In this document: positions 1-11,300 of the stretch, piece after piece
Position numbering within the stretch: position 1 is the first letter of the stretch
Layout: the number at the start of each line of letters is the position of its first letter
From: Gracilariopsis chorda
Taxonomy: Eukaryota; Rhodophyta; Florideophyceae; Gracilariales; Gracilariaceae
Assembly: GCA_003194525.1 (NCBI GenBank)
Contig: NBIV01000313.1
Coordinates: forward strand, 1-64,000
Reading direction: 5' to 3'
Length of the DNA stretch: 64,000 bases
The notes under the pieces: model-generated
Database searches by the model: none
The model's input: the letters and a program-made list of their open reading frames with translations, nothing else
What the model was told of the DNA's origin: nothing
Translations under genes and position numbers: made by a program

Positions 1-3000
1 TCCTGGATACAGGTGCAGGCCCAACTTTGTTGTGGAATCATTGTTACCCCCGCTTGTGCGGTTTCGTATCCGCTCTGACGCGGTCCCCGACATTTCGGAT
101 GCGAACAACAATCCGGTACAAACGGTGGGGCACAGTGGACCTCGTCGTGAGACTTGGTACCTCTGTGGTGAAGTTGTACTTCATCGTTTGCCGTTCATTG
201 GCAGCACCAGTCATACTGGGATGTGATTACTGCGACAGATTTGTCGACGCAATCAGGCCCCGCCTCAGGCGTGTAGAACTTGACGACGGATCGTCTGTTC
301 CGATGGTTCGCCGCCCGCTAAAGCGGTCCCTCGGAAACAAGTTCTGCTCCTGCTGGGCAGGAACCACCGCCCGCGTCCCGCGAGTCCACCAAGCTCCGCG
401 TCGCTGCCTCGGTTTCTATACCGGCTGAGTCCCAAGTCTGGGTGCAGGTAAATTCCCGTCAACACGGTCTTCGGGTTATACAACCCCTTGCCTCGTTGTA
501 CGAGAGATCTCAGCTAGCGCTGGCTAATGGAATTGTCTCCATTTCCCCGGATGTTTCTTTCCGGATATTGGTTGCCAACCTCGGCAAACACCCCCAGTAT
601 CTGGTAAAACGCCAAGTAATTGGGAGTGTAACCCCCCATCCTATGGGAATGCTGCCAACGAAGATGACAGCCGCCGATGTACTCGGAGTTACCACCTCTT
701 CTGAGGAGTTCGCCCCGCCGTCCGAAGACGTCAAGTCTAAGGAGGGGAGGAAACCACTACTTCAGCGTCGAAAATACCGAGTAACTCGGAATTGCGAACC
801 ACACCTGTTCCACAGGACAATGCTCCATCGAGCAACGACCGGATTGATCCGGAAAAAGCACTTGAAGCGCTGGACTTCAGCCACGTGCCAGAGTCGCACC
901 GCGACAAACTCCGTACCATGTTACGGGAATTTACCACAATGTGGGATGGCTCCCCTAGCGAGATTAATGCAACGGAACACCGGATCGATTTAATCCCCGG
1001 TGCGCGACCGGTTGCACAACCCCCTTACAGGGCAGGTCCGAAAGCTCGGGAAGAGGAGCAGTCCCAAGTGGACAAAATGCTCCGCGCAGGTGTGATTGAG
1101 CCCGCTCAATCACCCTGGGCATCCCCAGTTGTACTGGCTTTAAAGGCCGACGAAACCTGGAGGTTCTGTGTCGACTACCGCCGGCTCAATGCCGTGACCG
1201 TTAGAAACACGTACCCTATCCCTCGTATGGACGAGTGCATTGACTCCCTTGGAGACGCCCCGTGTTCACGGCCCTTGATGCCAATTGGGGATATTGGCAA
1301 GTACCTGTCAGACAGGAGGATCGCGACAAAACCGCATTCACCTGCCACGCAGGAACGTATCGCTTCAAGCGGATGCCATTTGGGTTAACCAACGCCCCCG
1401 CCACCTTTCAGCGTGCAGTAGATATTCTACTGAACCGCTTTAAGTGGCAGAGCTGCCTAGTCTACCTTGATGATATTATCATCTTCTCCAACTCGTTGGA
1501 CGACCATCTCACTCACGTCCGAGACGTGCTGACCGTACTCCGCGATGCGGGAATTACCCTCAAATTGAGAAAATGCGAGTTTTTCACGGATACTGTGAAG
1601 TATCTGGATCACATTATCCGTCCTGGACAGTTAGCGATCGAGAAAGCTCGAGTCAAATCCCTCGTTGAGGCGAAATAACCCGTACTCAAACGGAACTTCG
1701 CTCCTTTTTGGGGCTGATCGACGTCTATCGACGGTTTATCCCGAACTTTTCGGATACTGCGGCGCCCCTGAACGCGTTGTTGCGAAAGGGGAACCCCCCA
1801 AAACTGGGAACATCTACGCCCGAGCAATTGGAAGCTTTTAACTCCTTGAAGGAGGCTGTCACATCAGCACCAATCCTACATCTCCCAAAACTTGGGTTGC
1901 CATACTCCGTAGATACGGACTCGAGCGACTACCAAGTCGGGTGTGCTCTTTTTCAAACCACCCCCGAGGGGGAACGACATCCAATTGGTTATTGGTCACG
2001 TTCGCTCAATGTTCATGAGCGGAACTACTCCGTATCGGAGAAAGAGTGCCTCGCCGTCGTATGGGCGATGACCACTCTGCGCCCCTACCTTATGGGAATT
2101 CAGTTCACCGTGTACACGGATCATTCCTCATTGAGGTGGTTGATGAATATCTCCGACCCGTCGGGACGCCTCATGCGCTGGAGACTCCGCCTCGCGAAAT
2201 ATGACTTTCAAGAGTCATTTATAAAAAGGGTGTGCAGAACACCCAGGCCAACGCTTTGTCGCGGTTACCCACAAGTGGGGAAGCACTCCCAACGGAGGAT
2301 GATGAAGTCCCATGTTTCATGGCTATAGACCCGGATGATCCAGAATATGCCGTCGAGGCTAGGCCAGAAAACTGGGACGAGGATGCTGAATTTGACGAAC
2401 TACTCGCATCGCGAGATAAATCTGAGAACCCGTTACCGGGAAACTTTGTACCAGTATCACCGGAAGAAATGATCCGAGAACAATTCGGCGACCCATTCTG
2501 TACGAGAATTCGTGCCCGTATCAACGGTGGTGAAGATCTCCCTTTCGGGGTAAACGACAAAGGCTACCTCGTAAGGAAGGTCGAAGCCCGCCCACAGATT
2601 GTGGTACCTCATTCCCTGCAATCGCGGGTGTTACATCTATCACACTACGCCCCCATTGGAGGTCACCCAGGTGGAGGAAACTCTACCTAACCCTGCGAAG
2701 GGATTTCTATTGGCCCGCAATGGCGGTGGATTGCTACGCAACTGTGCGGTTTTGTAGCGAATGCGCGAAGAATCGCGTCAAGCTCCGCAAAAATGCGAAG
2801 AAGATGAAACTATTCCCCGCAAGGGCGCCACTCGAGTTTATCGCAATTGATCTTCTCGGACCACTACTCACCACAAAACGTGGAAACAAGTTTCTACTTG
2901 TCATCACCGACCGCTTTTCTAAGCTGGTATGGACTGTCCCTCTTCGGAGGATAACCGCTCTCACGGTGGTCCAGGCTCTGGTGACGCACTGGATTTTTGT

Positions 3001-3603
3001 CTACGGTCCCCCTGTGGAGGTGCTCTCCGACAACGGGAAGCAGTTCGTGAGCAAGTTCTTCCAGGATGTTTGTCGCATCCTGGATGTCAAGAACTTGTTC
3101 ACGACTACCTACCACCCCCAGTGTAATGGGCAAGTTGAACGGTGTAACCGGACGTTACTCGCGGCGTTACGTTCCTACGTCGCTGACCACCCAACGAATT
3201 GGGATCTCTACGCTGATGAGGTAACCTACGCGTACAATACGCAGGTACACCGGACTACCGGAGTTTCGCCATTCGAGTTGGTTCTATCTAGAACACCCCC
3301 GCCTGTGGCGCTGGAACCCCAAGCTACCTTGGACAATTTCCCATCTGTGGGTATCTACCGGCAGCAATGGAAGCAATGGCTTTCCAAGCTGGTCCCCGCT
3401 GCGTGGAAGTCTATGGCACGGGCCCAAGCCGCTTACAAGCGGGATTTTGACGCTCGCTTGCGAGGAAAGAACCCCCGATTCGGGCAAATAACTACGTCTT
3501 CATCAGGAAGGAGTACTACAACCAGGAACGGGAGGAGCGTCAAAAACTCTCCCCTCTGGCGGATGGACCCTTCAAGGTCATCTCTGTTAACACCGACACT
3601 GTC

Positions 3604-5454
3604 GTGGTAGAGATGGGCGACACGCACGAACGGATTTCCCGTGATCGTGTTATCCTTGCCCCTCCTCCCTCGTCAGAGGTAGTCCTGGATCCAGGCAACC
3701 CCGTTTCTACGGACTCTGCAACACCGGAATCATCCGGGAGTACTAGACCTACGGTACTACCACACCCCAGCCGGGGACTCTCAGACCTACCGACTCTGTC
3801 GGACTCACCGGCTCAGCCGGGTAATTCGGGCCTCTCAGCGCCCGCCCCTACCACGTCTGCCCCACTGGCGCGCATTTCTACCCGCCAGGCGGGGAATGTT
3901 ATCCCTTATCTCGCCGCTCCGTCTAAGGATGGGGAGGAGAACACTCGTTTTCGAGGAACGATATCGCCGTCGCAACGGGAAACACACCGTAACATACGGA
4001 ACACTGACCGTGGAGCACGGAGTATGTCACGCGACACTAATCCCCCGTTCCCGGGCAGTGCTGTGCAACAGGAACCAGACGCGCAGGCCCCACAAAAGCG
4101 GCAAATACACCGTTTGTCACGGGAAAACGAGAAGCCTCCCTTCAATACCGCAGCAGCGGAAATGCAATCGCCCGATCCATCCCCGGAGGCATCGCCACAA
4201 ACGCGGAAAACATACCGTGCTACACGGGAAGTTGAAGCGCAACTACCGCACACCCCTGTCAGGGAAGGATCCCCGATAAGGGAGTATGGTGACGATTGCC
4301 CCCAATCCCCTGAGCAGGGCGATGCCTCGAAGCCGCCGTTGGCGGAAGTCCCCGCGGAGGCGGTTCAATCAGGTCGATCAGACCCGCGCCCTGCGGAGAA
4401 GAGGCTCCCAGATACACCAGCGCCGCAGGGAAATCCCCACACCCAACCTGGGGAAAAAGGCAGCCAAGCTGCAGTCGAAGCTTCAGGCCCTGGCTCGCAA
4501 GCACCGGAAACGCCTCCCGTCATTGACAGAATCGAAGCCCCCGCTGCGGGGAATAATTTGCGCCAACCCCCACAACGTTGCGGCAAAGAACCGAGGAACT
4601 CGGGAAAAACGCGCGCTATCGCACGCTCGAAACCGGTCATACCGGACGCTGCTCCTCCTCATGGAGATGGTGCACCGCGCTTAGCGGCAATTCCCCTGAA
4701 AAGGGTGTCATCGGCACCTGCCCGGCACCCCCCAAAGGGAAATTTTGACCAAAATACCGGTGTACCGGAGTTAGCCCCAGGCAACCCGTCAGTAGCCTGG
4801 GACACCACGGCATCGCTGGAACGTATGGTGCAGAGCGCTCGTGCGCCTGGCAGGGAGGCGGTTCGCCACCCAATCACCGTGTCGCACGGGACCCCCCAGG
4901 GGATTGTGGAAATGCCGATCCCGCAGAAGCGGTCATCTTCCCGCAAACTCGCGGTTCGTGAGCTCAACCGCGAAGGCAGAGCCCAAGTCCCCCGCCGACT
5001 GGAGGTTCGCCCGCAATACCGCGAAAGCGATAATGAACCTTCCCCAATGGGGAATGACTTGCCGGTGAAAACCGTGGCACCACACACCCTCTTGAGGGAT
5101 ATCTTCCTGCATGAGCAGCGGCCGCTATCACAGCGCACGGCAACGCCGGAGTTATCGCCGAACACCCTGCTAAGGGAAATTATACCGCACAGCGGGCAGC
5201 CCCCGCAAGGAAGTACAACCACCACCCGGCACGGCCGGCAGTTCTACGAACGAGAGTTCGTAGTAGACCGACTTGTCGGACACACCTGGGACCAGGATGG
5301 TATTCTACAATACCGCGTCCGCTGGTACGGGTACGACCCCAGTGGGGATACGTGGGAGCCAATCGAACACCTCCCACGGTCGCAGGTCCTGCGATACCAC
5401 CGTCAAACGGGAACTGCAGCCCCAGCCACGCTGGTTAATGCCCAAGTTGGGTAA
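3604..5454 (+). CDS. Proline-rich, chromodomain-ending open stretch of the left Ty3/gypsy element
   Basis: About 616 open codons that form the tail of the retroelement's pol region. The first 530 or so are low-complexity, rich in Pro, Ser, Thr, Arg and Glu, and unrecognised. The last 80 hold a chromodomain: an FVVDRLVGH start, an YRVRWYGYDP core with its aromatic residues, and DTWEPIEHL. In chromoviruses this domain is fused to integrase and steers insertion toward particular chromatin; that role here is inferred from the family. The long spacer between integrase and chromodomain is unusual. It is densely packed with short perfect inverted repeats (see findings). Confidence 0.75.
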   Translation: MVEMGDTHERISRDRVILAPPPSSEVVLDPGNPVSTDSATPESSGSTRPTVLPHPSRGLSDLPTLSDSPAQPGNSGLSAPAPTTSAPLARISTRQAGNVIPYLAAPSKDGEENTRFRGTISPSQRETHRNIRNTDRGARSMSRDTNPPFPGSAVQQEPDAQAPQKRQIHRLSRENEKPPFNTAAAEMQSPDPSPEASPQTRKTYRATREVEAQLPHTPVREGSPIREYGDDCPQSPEQGDASKPPLAEVPAEAVQSGRSDPRPAEKRLPDTPAPQGNPHTQPGEKGSQAAVEASGPGSQAPETPPVIDRIEAPAAGNNLRQPPQRCGKEPRNSGKTRAIARSKPVIPDAAPPHGDGAPRLAAIPLKRVSSAPARHPPKGNFDQNTGVPELAPGNPSVAWDTTASLERMVQSARAPGREAVRHPITVSHGTPQGIVEMPIPQKRSSSRKLAVRELNREGRAQVPRRLEVRPQYRESDNEPSPMGNDLPVKTVAPHTLLRDIFLHEQRPLSQRTATPELSPNTLLREIIPHSGQPPQGSTTTTRHGRQFYEREFVVDRLVGHTWDQDGILQYRVRWYGYDPSGDTWEPIEHLPRSQVLRYHRQTGTAAPATLVNAQVG

Positions 5455-5645
5455 CGTTGCCGCGCGAGCGGAGAGCGATAGGAAAAGATAACAAGGCAAG
5501 GTCCGTCGAAGACGGGGAACTCAACCGAGAAGCACTGTTCTAAACGGGAAATTTTATTCAAGGGAGCAGCTAGCTCCCCACCATAGTACACTACACTAAC
5601 CGGCATAGCCAGGGAAAAAAGAACCAGGAAACTGGACTAGAGATT

Positions 5646-7433
5646 TCACTCACCCCCATCGTCCGGGGCGTAACACCCAGCAAGGCGGTACGCCAACGCG
5701 TCCGCCATGGTGGCGACATCCCCCGATACCTCGGCAGCGCTAAGACCGGCACCCCTGAGGAAACGTGCGATGATCTCGTTTTCATTCGCCGTCACCCTGC
5801 TGGGGATAGAAGGTCCGGCACTTGCCACCGAAGGGTCAGCAGCCGGCTCGGCCGGAGATACCCTCTCTGGGAAAGCTTCCGCGCTAGCGCCGGTTTCCTC
5901 TACGTCCATCTCCCCGGGTTCTTCCGGTTCGTTATCGACCATTGGGTCATCCCCGCCGTATGCGCGGTAGTAGTCGTCAGAATCGACGTACCCCACCGGG
6001 TGGTCTTCCGGCACATGCCGGGGCGTATCGCGAAGCTCGCGCGCCTCCTCGGAGGAAATTTCCCGGAACTCCCAGGGGTCGAAGTAGATAAAATCCCCCG
6101 CAAGGGCGGTGTTTCTACCGAGTCCCGGACCACCGGTGTTACTGCTGCCGCCATCCAGACGACCGCTTTGCTCCAGCGGGACCTCACTCCAGCTAACGCT
6201 GTCGATGTACCCAAGTAATTGAAGGACCTCTTCATTGTTGGCCTGGCCCCCAAGGGGGATGCGAAGATCCAGGTTTTGGATCGCTGCCCGCACACGCGGT
6301 GGAAGGAACCAGAGATGATACTGGTCGTACGCCTTGTTGAGGATATAAGCCGCAGTGCGGGCCGCCCACTCCGTAACCACTACGGACCACAACCCCGACC
6401 GGGGATCCTGCATGAGCAGCGAACCGAGGTACGTAAGTACCGACGGGAGTTCTTTGTAGCACCCCCGGAAGGCTTCATGGAAGCGCCACCACTCGGGGAG
6501 TGCTACATACCGACCTAGTCGGTGAGGCGGCGCAATCCGCTCTATCTCCACGTTCTGATACGGGATAAAATACCCGAATCGGGATCGCCAACGCCACTCG
6601 TAGCGGATGAAGTTTTGGAGAAAGTTGGACCGGTATTGCCGGGGAAGGTACCTGAACTCCGCCCGAATAATCGGTCGCTCCCAGCAAAGGGCTTCTTGCC
6701 GCGCTGCGGGGAAATTCCTCCAAGCGAGGGTCTCGAGGCGGAACAGGTTCTCGCCGTACCCAATCTCCCCGCGAGTGCGGAAGTAGCTAACGTCAAAGCC
6801 AAACTCCGGTGGGACCGGTACATCGAATGGAGCCCGGCTCTGCCGTTGGTACGCCATGCGCGTCAACGCGGTCTGTGCCGCAGCGACGGTCTCGCCCGAA
6901 TTTCTTCGGAGGGGGTGACGCGGAATCGCAATCCGGTGACGCCAATCCCACGATGTGGTGACTGCTCTGGGCAGATCCCCCGGAAGGGTGTCTGAGCCAT
7001 CCGCATAAGCGGTGACCAATCCCTCATTGAGGACAGCGACCGGGTGAAACCACGGGGCAAGGCGCAGGCGCGACGCGCGATTCCGATTCATCGGGTTGAG
7101 CCCCACCAGGGTGTTGTAGGTTGGCCAGCTGGACACCGGAGTGGTTCCGGAGGACACCACCGAAGGTGGTAGTGCGAAGGGATGGTCGGCTGCAGCAGCC
7201 ATATTCCCCGGTTGTACGGGATTTCGATCGCCCTGAGGCAGGGGAACTGACCGGAAACCGGTGGTGTATCGCCCGAGAAGTCTCGGAGGTTGGCTGTGGT
7301 TGTTGATGTTGTTGTCGTCGTTCATTTCTCCCTTGTCGAGGGTGGCTGTTGTTGTCGTTTGTGCGCTCGGTGACTCTGATGCAGAGGGATTTACCGGAGA
7401 ACCGGAGACAGAGCACGCGCTTTTATCACCCAT
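5646..7433 (-). CDS. Long antisense ORF (595 codons) inside the left Ty3/gypsy element, function unknown
   Basis: An unbroken ATG-to-stop frame on the strand opposite to gag-pol, lying between the chromodomain end and the 3' LTR. The ATG is about 60 bases from the LTR. The protein starts with a Ser/Thr/Asn-rich tail, has a central part rich in Trp, Tyr, Arg and Phe (roughly residues 100-400, globular-looking) and ends in an acidic, Pro/Ala/Glu-rich tail. I see no signal peptide, membrane segment or known motif. Extra ORFs, sometimes antisense, are known between pol and the 3' LTR in some plant Ty3/gypsy lineages, which supports a real gene carried by the element. I cannot assign a function. 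The second copy's matching region lies outside the window. Confidence 0.6.
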   Translation of the reverse strand: MGDKSACSVSGSPVNPSASESPSAQTTTTATLDKGEMNDDNNINNHSQPPRLLGRYTTGFRSVPLPQGDRNPVQPGNMAAAADHPFALPPSVVSSGTTPVSSWPTYNTLVGLNPMNRNRASRLRLAPWFHPVAVLNEGLVTAYADGSDTLPGDLPRAVTTSWDWRHRIAIPRHPLRRNSGETVAAAQTALTRMAYQRQSRAPFDVPVPPEFGFDVSYFRTRGEIGYGENLFRLETLAWRNFPAARQEALCWERPIIRAEFRYLPRQYRSNFLQNFIRYEWRWRSRFGYFIPYQNVEIERIAPPHRLGRYVALPEWWRFHEAFRGCYKELPSVLTYLGSLLMQDPRSGLWSVVVTEWAARTAAYILNKAYDQYHLWFLPPRVRAAIQNLDLRIPLGGQANNEEVLQLLGYIDSVSWSEVPLEQSGRLDGGSSNTGGPGLGRNTALAGDFIYFDPWEFREISSEEARELRDTPRHVPEDHPVGYVDSDDYYRAYGGDDPMVDNEPEEPGEMDVEETGASAEAFPERVSPAEPAADPSVASAGPSIPSRVTANENEIIARFLRGAGLSAAEVSGDVATMADALAYRLAGCYAPDDGGE

Positions 7434-7494
7434 TTTCGTCTGGGAATCCTCCGCGTCCGCGGTCGTTTTCCCGTCTTAGAGGGGGGATATGAAT

Positions 7495-8316
7495 TGCAAC
7501 GCCCTCAGGGAGGGATTCTGGGCACTTGAACGCTTTCCCGATATTATCGGTTGTGTAGTGTGTATATGAACTACGCCGCACAATGGTGGGTATGGACACG
7601 TGGGACACGGTTTTGGGTCAATTGGCGGTTGGCCACAGTAGTGGATGTTGCCACGAAATGTGGAGTATTTTAGTTAATATTATTTATTATTTTCACACCA
7701 ATTTCTGGGAAGCTAGTACTTAGTGCGACGGCGCACTGCCGTCGCACCAGTAAACCTTCCCCAACAAGGGACCCCAACCTGGGGAATTGGCTCTAGTTGT
7801 TGCCGCTTGCGCACGTACTCTACTCCTCCTTGGAGGGAAACGCCGTAAACCACGGGACATCTAACCCCCTTGCACATCTAAAGAAGCCCATCCTTGGGAG
7901 TATAATTGTTCCAATCATATTGGTGTTTCGCCCTGTATAGGGAGTCCTGTCCACCGGCATTGCCGTATCTGTTCGTCGCTCTCGCGACTCACATCATCCT
8001 CTCTTCCTCCTCTTCGCCCTTCCTTTTCCCCCTTTTTAGGGTAGCACCTCCCGCTATCCGCGGCCCTCGAGTGCGCATCCGCCCACACGCCCCCACTTAC
8101 GTGGAAACATACCTCTACTGAGGATCACACCCCGCTCACGCGGATACCGATTCTTCGCCTTCACCTCCCTGCACGAGTCGCGACAGGTGTCCCTGGTCTT
8201 ACAAACCGGCTTCGCCGTGACACCTCTGGGAGGGCTCTACCCAACTGGGTTCACCTCGTGAGAGGAAGATCCCGAACGTCTTTCGGAGTTTTTCCCCTTT
8301 GGGGCATTGCACCACA
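7495..8316 (+). repeat. 3' LTR of the left Ty3/gypsy element
   Basis: About 822 bp, TGCAACGCCC at its start and CACCACA at its end, matching 60732-61533 along its length, with a divergent patch near the middle. The two boundaries are set by where the two copies stop matching. It contains a 9-bp perfect hairpin (7723-7731 with 7739-7747) and several CCCC...GGGG mini-hairpins. Directly downstream the sequence continues as the RT gene of an older element on the other strand, so this is a genuine insertion edge. Confidence 0.9.
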
Positions 8317-11300
8317 AACTTGGGTGTGATCTCCGCATCACCTAGCGTGGTCATGATGTCCCTGACGAGGGTGAGGTGGTCGCCCAGCTTCTCTGAGAAG
8401 ACAATGATGTCATATAGTTAGATGAAGCGTATACGCCACTTGAAGTGGGCCGGCGACATGTCAATAGCACCCTGAAATGTAGCGGGAGCATTGCTCAAAC
8501 GAAATGGCCTCCTCTTGAAATGGTACAAGCCGGAGTGGCGGACGAAAGCAGTCTCGTCTCGGTCTTGTTACCTGTGCCAATAACACAAATTGGCGTCTAA
8601 ATTGTGAAAACACTATCGTTTCCGAGGAAATCGATGTACTCAGCCATGTGTGGGATTGGATGCACGTCCTTGACGGTGAAAGAATTAAAGCGCCGGAGGC
8701 AATACCAAAATTCCGGAAACCATCCGGTTTCGGGAGCAGTACCACTGGAGATGCCCACTGTGACTGAGCAGGTTCAATGACTCCAGCGCGGAGCATCTAA
8801 TCCACCCGAAATTGTTCTTCTTTTTGGGCTTTAGGGCCTGGCCTGTATGGGTGTTGAGCTACCTGCCAGGTGTTTGACCGCAGATCAGTCCGTTGTTCCG
8901 TGGTGTTTATCACGCCCAGAGAGCCATCTCACATAGTGGCAAAATCCCGCAGCATTTCCTTCATTCCTTCGTGGTGTTACTCCGTGAATGTGGCCGAGGC
9001 CGATTTCCTCGAGTTCTTTCACGGGGTCAAGCCGGTCATAACTCATTGGAACGCGATTCTTTTCTGTCCTGGGAGGTCCAGGGTCCGGTTTCATCGGCGC
9101 AGTAGGTCCAATATTTTCAGTCTTGTCCGCCTTCTTAGAATGAAAGAGTCCGGGTGCATCCGCAGCGGTCAACTTTTGTTGGCATCATTGCGATGGAGTG
9201 GGGCATTGCCGAGCCTATTACTTGGTGGTTTACCAGATAATGGGTTTCCATTCCAAGATTGGCAATGAACCAGTTGAAAGGTTTGTCTCTCTTCATTAGG
9301 ATGACTCCATTCGCAATGGAGAGGCTATATTTCTCATTCAGTACCAGCAAGAGCTGCACAACACGAAGTCCGTAGTGACTGAAAGTGACCGTAACCCATA
9401 CTCGGGACTACACTAGAACGCGAACCAATGCAGCGACGCGGAGCTTGTTAGACGCTCGGAAATCCGATGAAGGTTCCAGCGCGGCAGGTAAGTGTACATG
9501 CTTTGTTGATGCTCGCCGAAGCCCGCGACGAACCAATTCGTATGAGAGAACCGTCTTGCATTTCGACGGACCGCTGGTGGGAACGAATTGCGTCAACAAA
9601 AATGTCGCAGAAGTCACAACTCAATATAACTGGGGCTGCCAATGTCCGACAGACAACAAAGGAGAGCTATAATAGGGAACAACCTATGGGGACTGTCAAG
9701 TTCATGTATTCGACTGTACATAACGGGTTGTTCTTTGCATCAACGAAATCAGGAAAAACGCTGCAGCTGATCTTACACTGCACGGCAGGCGGTAAGGCTT
9801 CTTCCATAAAACATTTAGGACCAGCACCTGTATCTGGAACAGTGAGAAATCGTAACATAAACTGTGGTGAATGGACAAGGTCGCCATAGACCTTATTATT
9901 ATGTTTGGCCGTTACCATGACTCTATCCGGGCACCGGTTATGAAATATCCATTTCCAAGTGCGGCAAAGAACTCCAAATGTTCAGATACCACGTCTTCGA
10001 GCGCTTCTTTCCTAGAAAGGGCTTCGAGCGGGGAGTGAGGCTCCGATGCCTCTGGCGTCCTCGTCCTCAATTGTGAGGGCGCTCTTCTAAACCAGTAGGC
10101 TCCCACATTAATGTTTTCTGGGTCTCTAACGCCTAATGCGGCTCTCTAGAGCTGTGTACAACCCCCAACTGTGCGTTAGAGGCAAAGGCTTCCGCAGAAA
10201 TCGTTTGGTCATAGTTCAGTGGGGCGGCACGGGAACCCAGAGCAGGCGCTATCCAAGGTTGGAGTACCGCAAGATTTCGTGGAATATCCATCTTGGCCCG
10301 AATACACAATGCAATCGTGAGAACAGCCTTCTCCTCTGAAGTGAGAGCCTCGTAATTACCGATGACTTGCGCCCACTCGCGCACAGAAAGCAAAAACTGT
10401 GGCAGCGGGTGTCCATGCTTATAGGAAAGGTGACGGATCAAACCCAATGGAGGTTTTGGATGCCGAAAACTCGTGAAACGCACTGCAGGGTGGGTATCGT
10501 TCCAGCCATGCCACGAGTTAGGAACTGGGATGTTCTCATACAGGATGCTGGGTGCGCGAACGTGGTAGTATGCGTAGAGCTATGTCTCATCCTGAGCCGT
10601 TTGAAACGAGAAGTGCGTAGTGGATGGAAACTCCGTTGTTGGGATGCAGGGGACATCGCTGTTGGCAAGTTGAACGTTTTCGTACTCTCTTTGAGATGTC
10701 TGCTCGTTGAATATCGAAGTTGAAGGAGCATCTGGCTGCAGCAACAACGCTTTAGTGGGCCTAGCCCTGACAAAATGAGTACGAGCACATGACGTATCGC
10801 CTTCGGCGCGTGCATACTGGATCAATTCCAGGGAAGTAGTATTCGGCTTATCTTCTCGACGCTGAGCAAGGAGAGCCGGATTGTCCCGTACAAACTATCG
10901 GTGGGCATGGTACTAAGCTTCCTAGTGGGATAAACACTCCCACAACGATCGAAATCTTTGTTAAAGCGTATCAAGTAATTCGTTTCGGTTTCACCGGGGT
11001 GCTGATGAGTATCTCGCAGAGCCAGCGTGGGCAATTGAATGGAGGAGTTGGTGGCACAAGATCTCAGCAAATATTGAAGTGCCTCAGGCCAACAAGTAAC
11101 CTCTCCTTCAGAGGCGCGAGAGGAACCTCCGGCAGAGTGATATTGATCTTCCGCCAGTACACGTAGGACATAAGGTAAAGATATGTAGGCTTAACTTTCG
11201 TTCATCCAGAAGATGTCCGCTTCCGTGACAAAGCGTGCCAAGAAATCCAATACCAAAATGGGGTCCTCTCCACAAAACAACTGGTGAAAGAGTGACAGAT

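Larger units (their letters stand above)
1..8316 (+). mobile_element. Ty3/gypsy chromodomain LTR retrotransposon (left copy, cut by window edge)
   Basis: A fossil Ty3/gypsy element enters the window inside its protease region (an LDTGAGP-like motif at the very start). In order it shows protease (to about 300), reverse transcriptase (about 960-1680, YLDD box near 1468), RNase H (about 1780-2330), integrase (about 2640-3480), a proline-rich region and a chromodomain (about 5230-5410), then an antisense ORF and a 3' LTR at 7495-8316. A purine tract at about 7478-7488 just before the LTR is a fitting polypurine tract. The pol part looks broken at roughly half a dozen places; the chromodomain and antisense parts look open. 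The LTR is still very close to that of the second copy at 60732, so the family was active fairly recently. The element sits inside the RT region of an older relative. Gag and 5' LTR lie outside the window. Confidence 0.93.
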
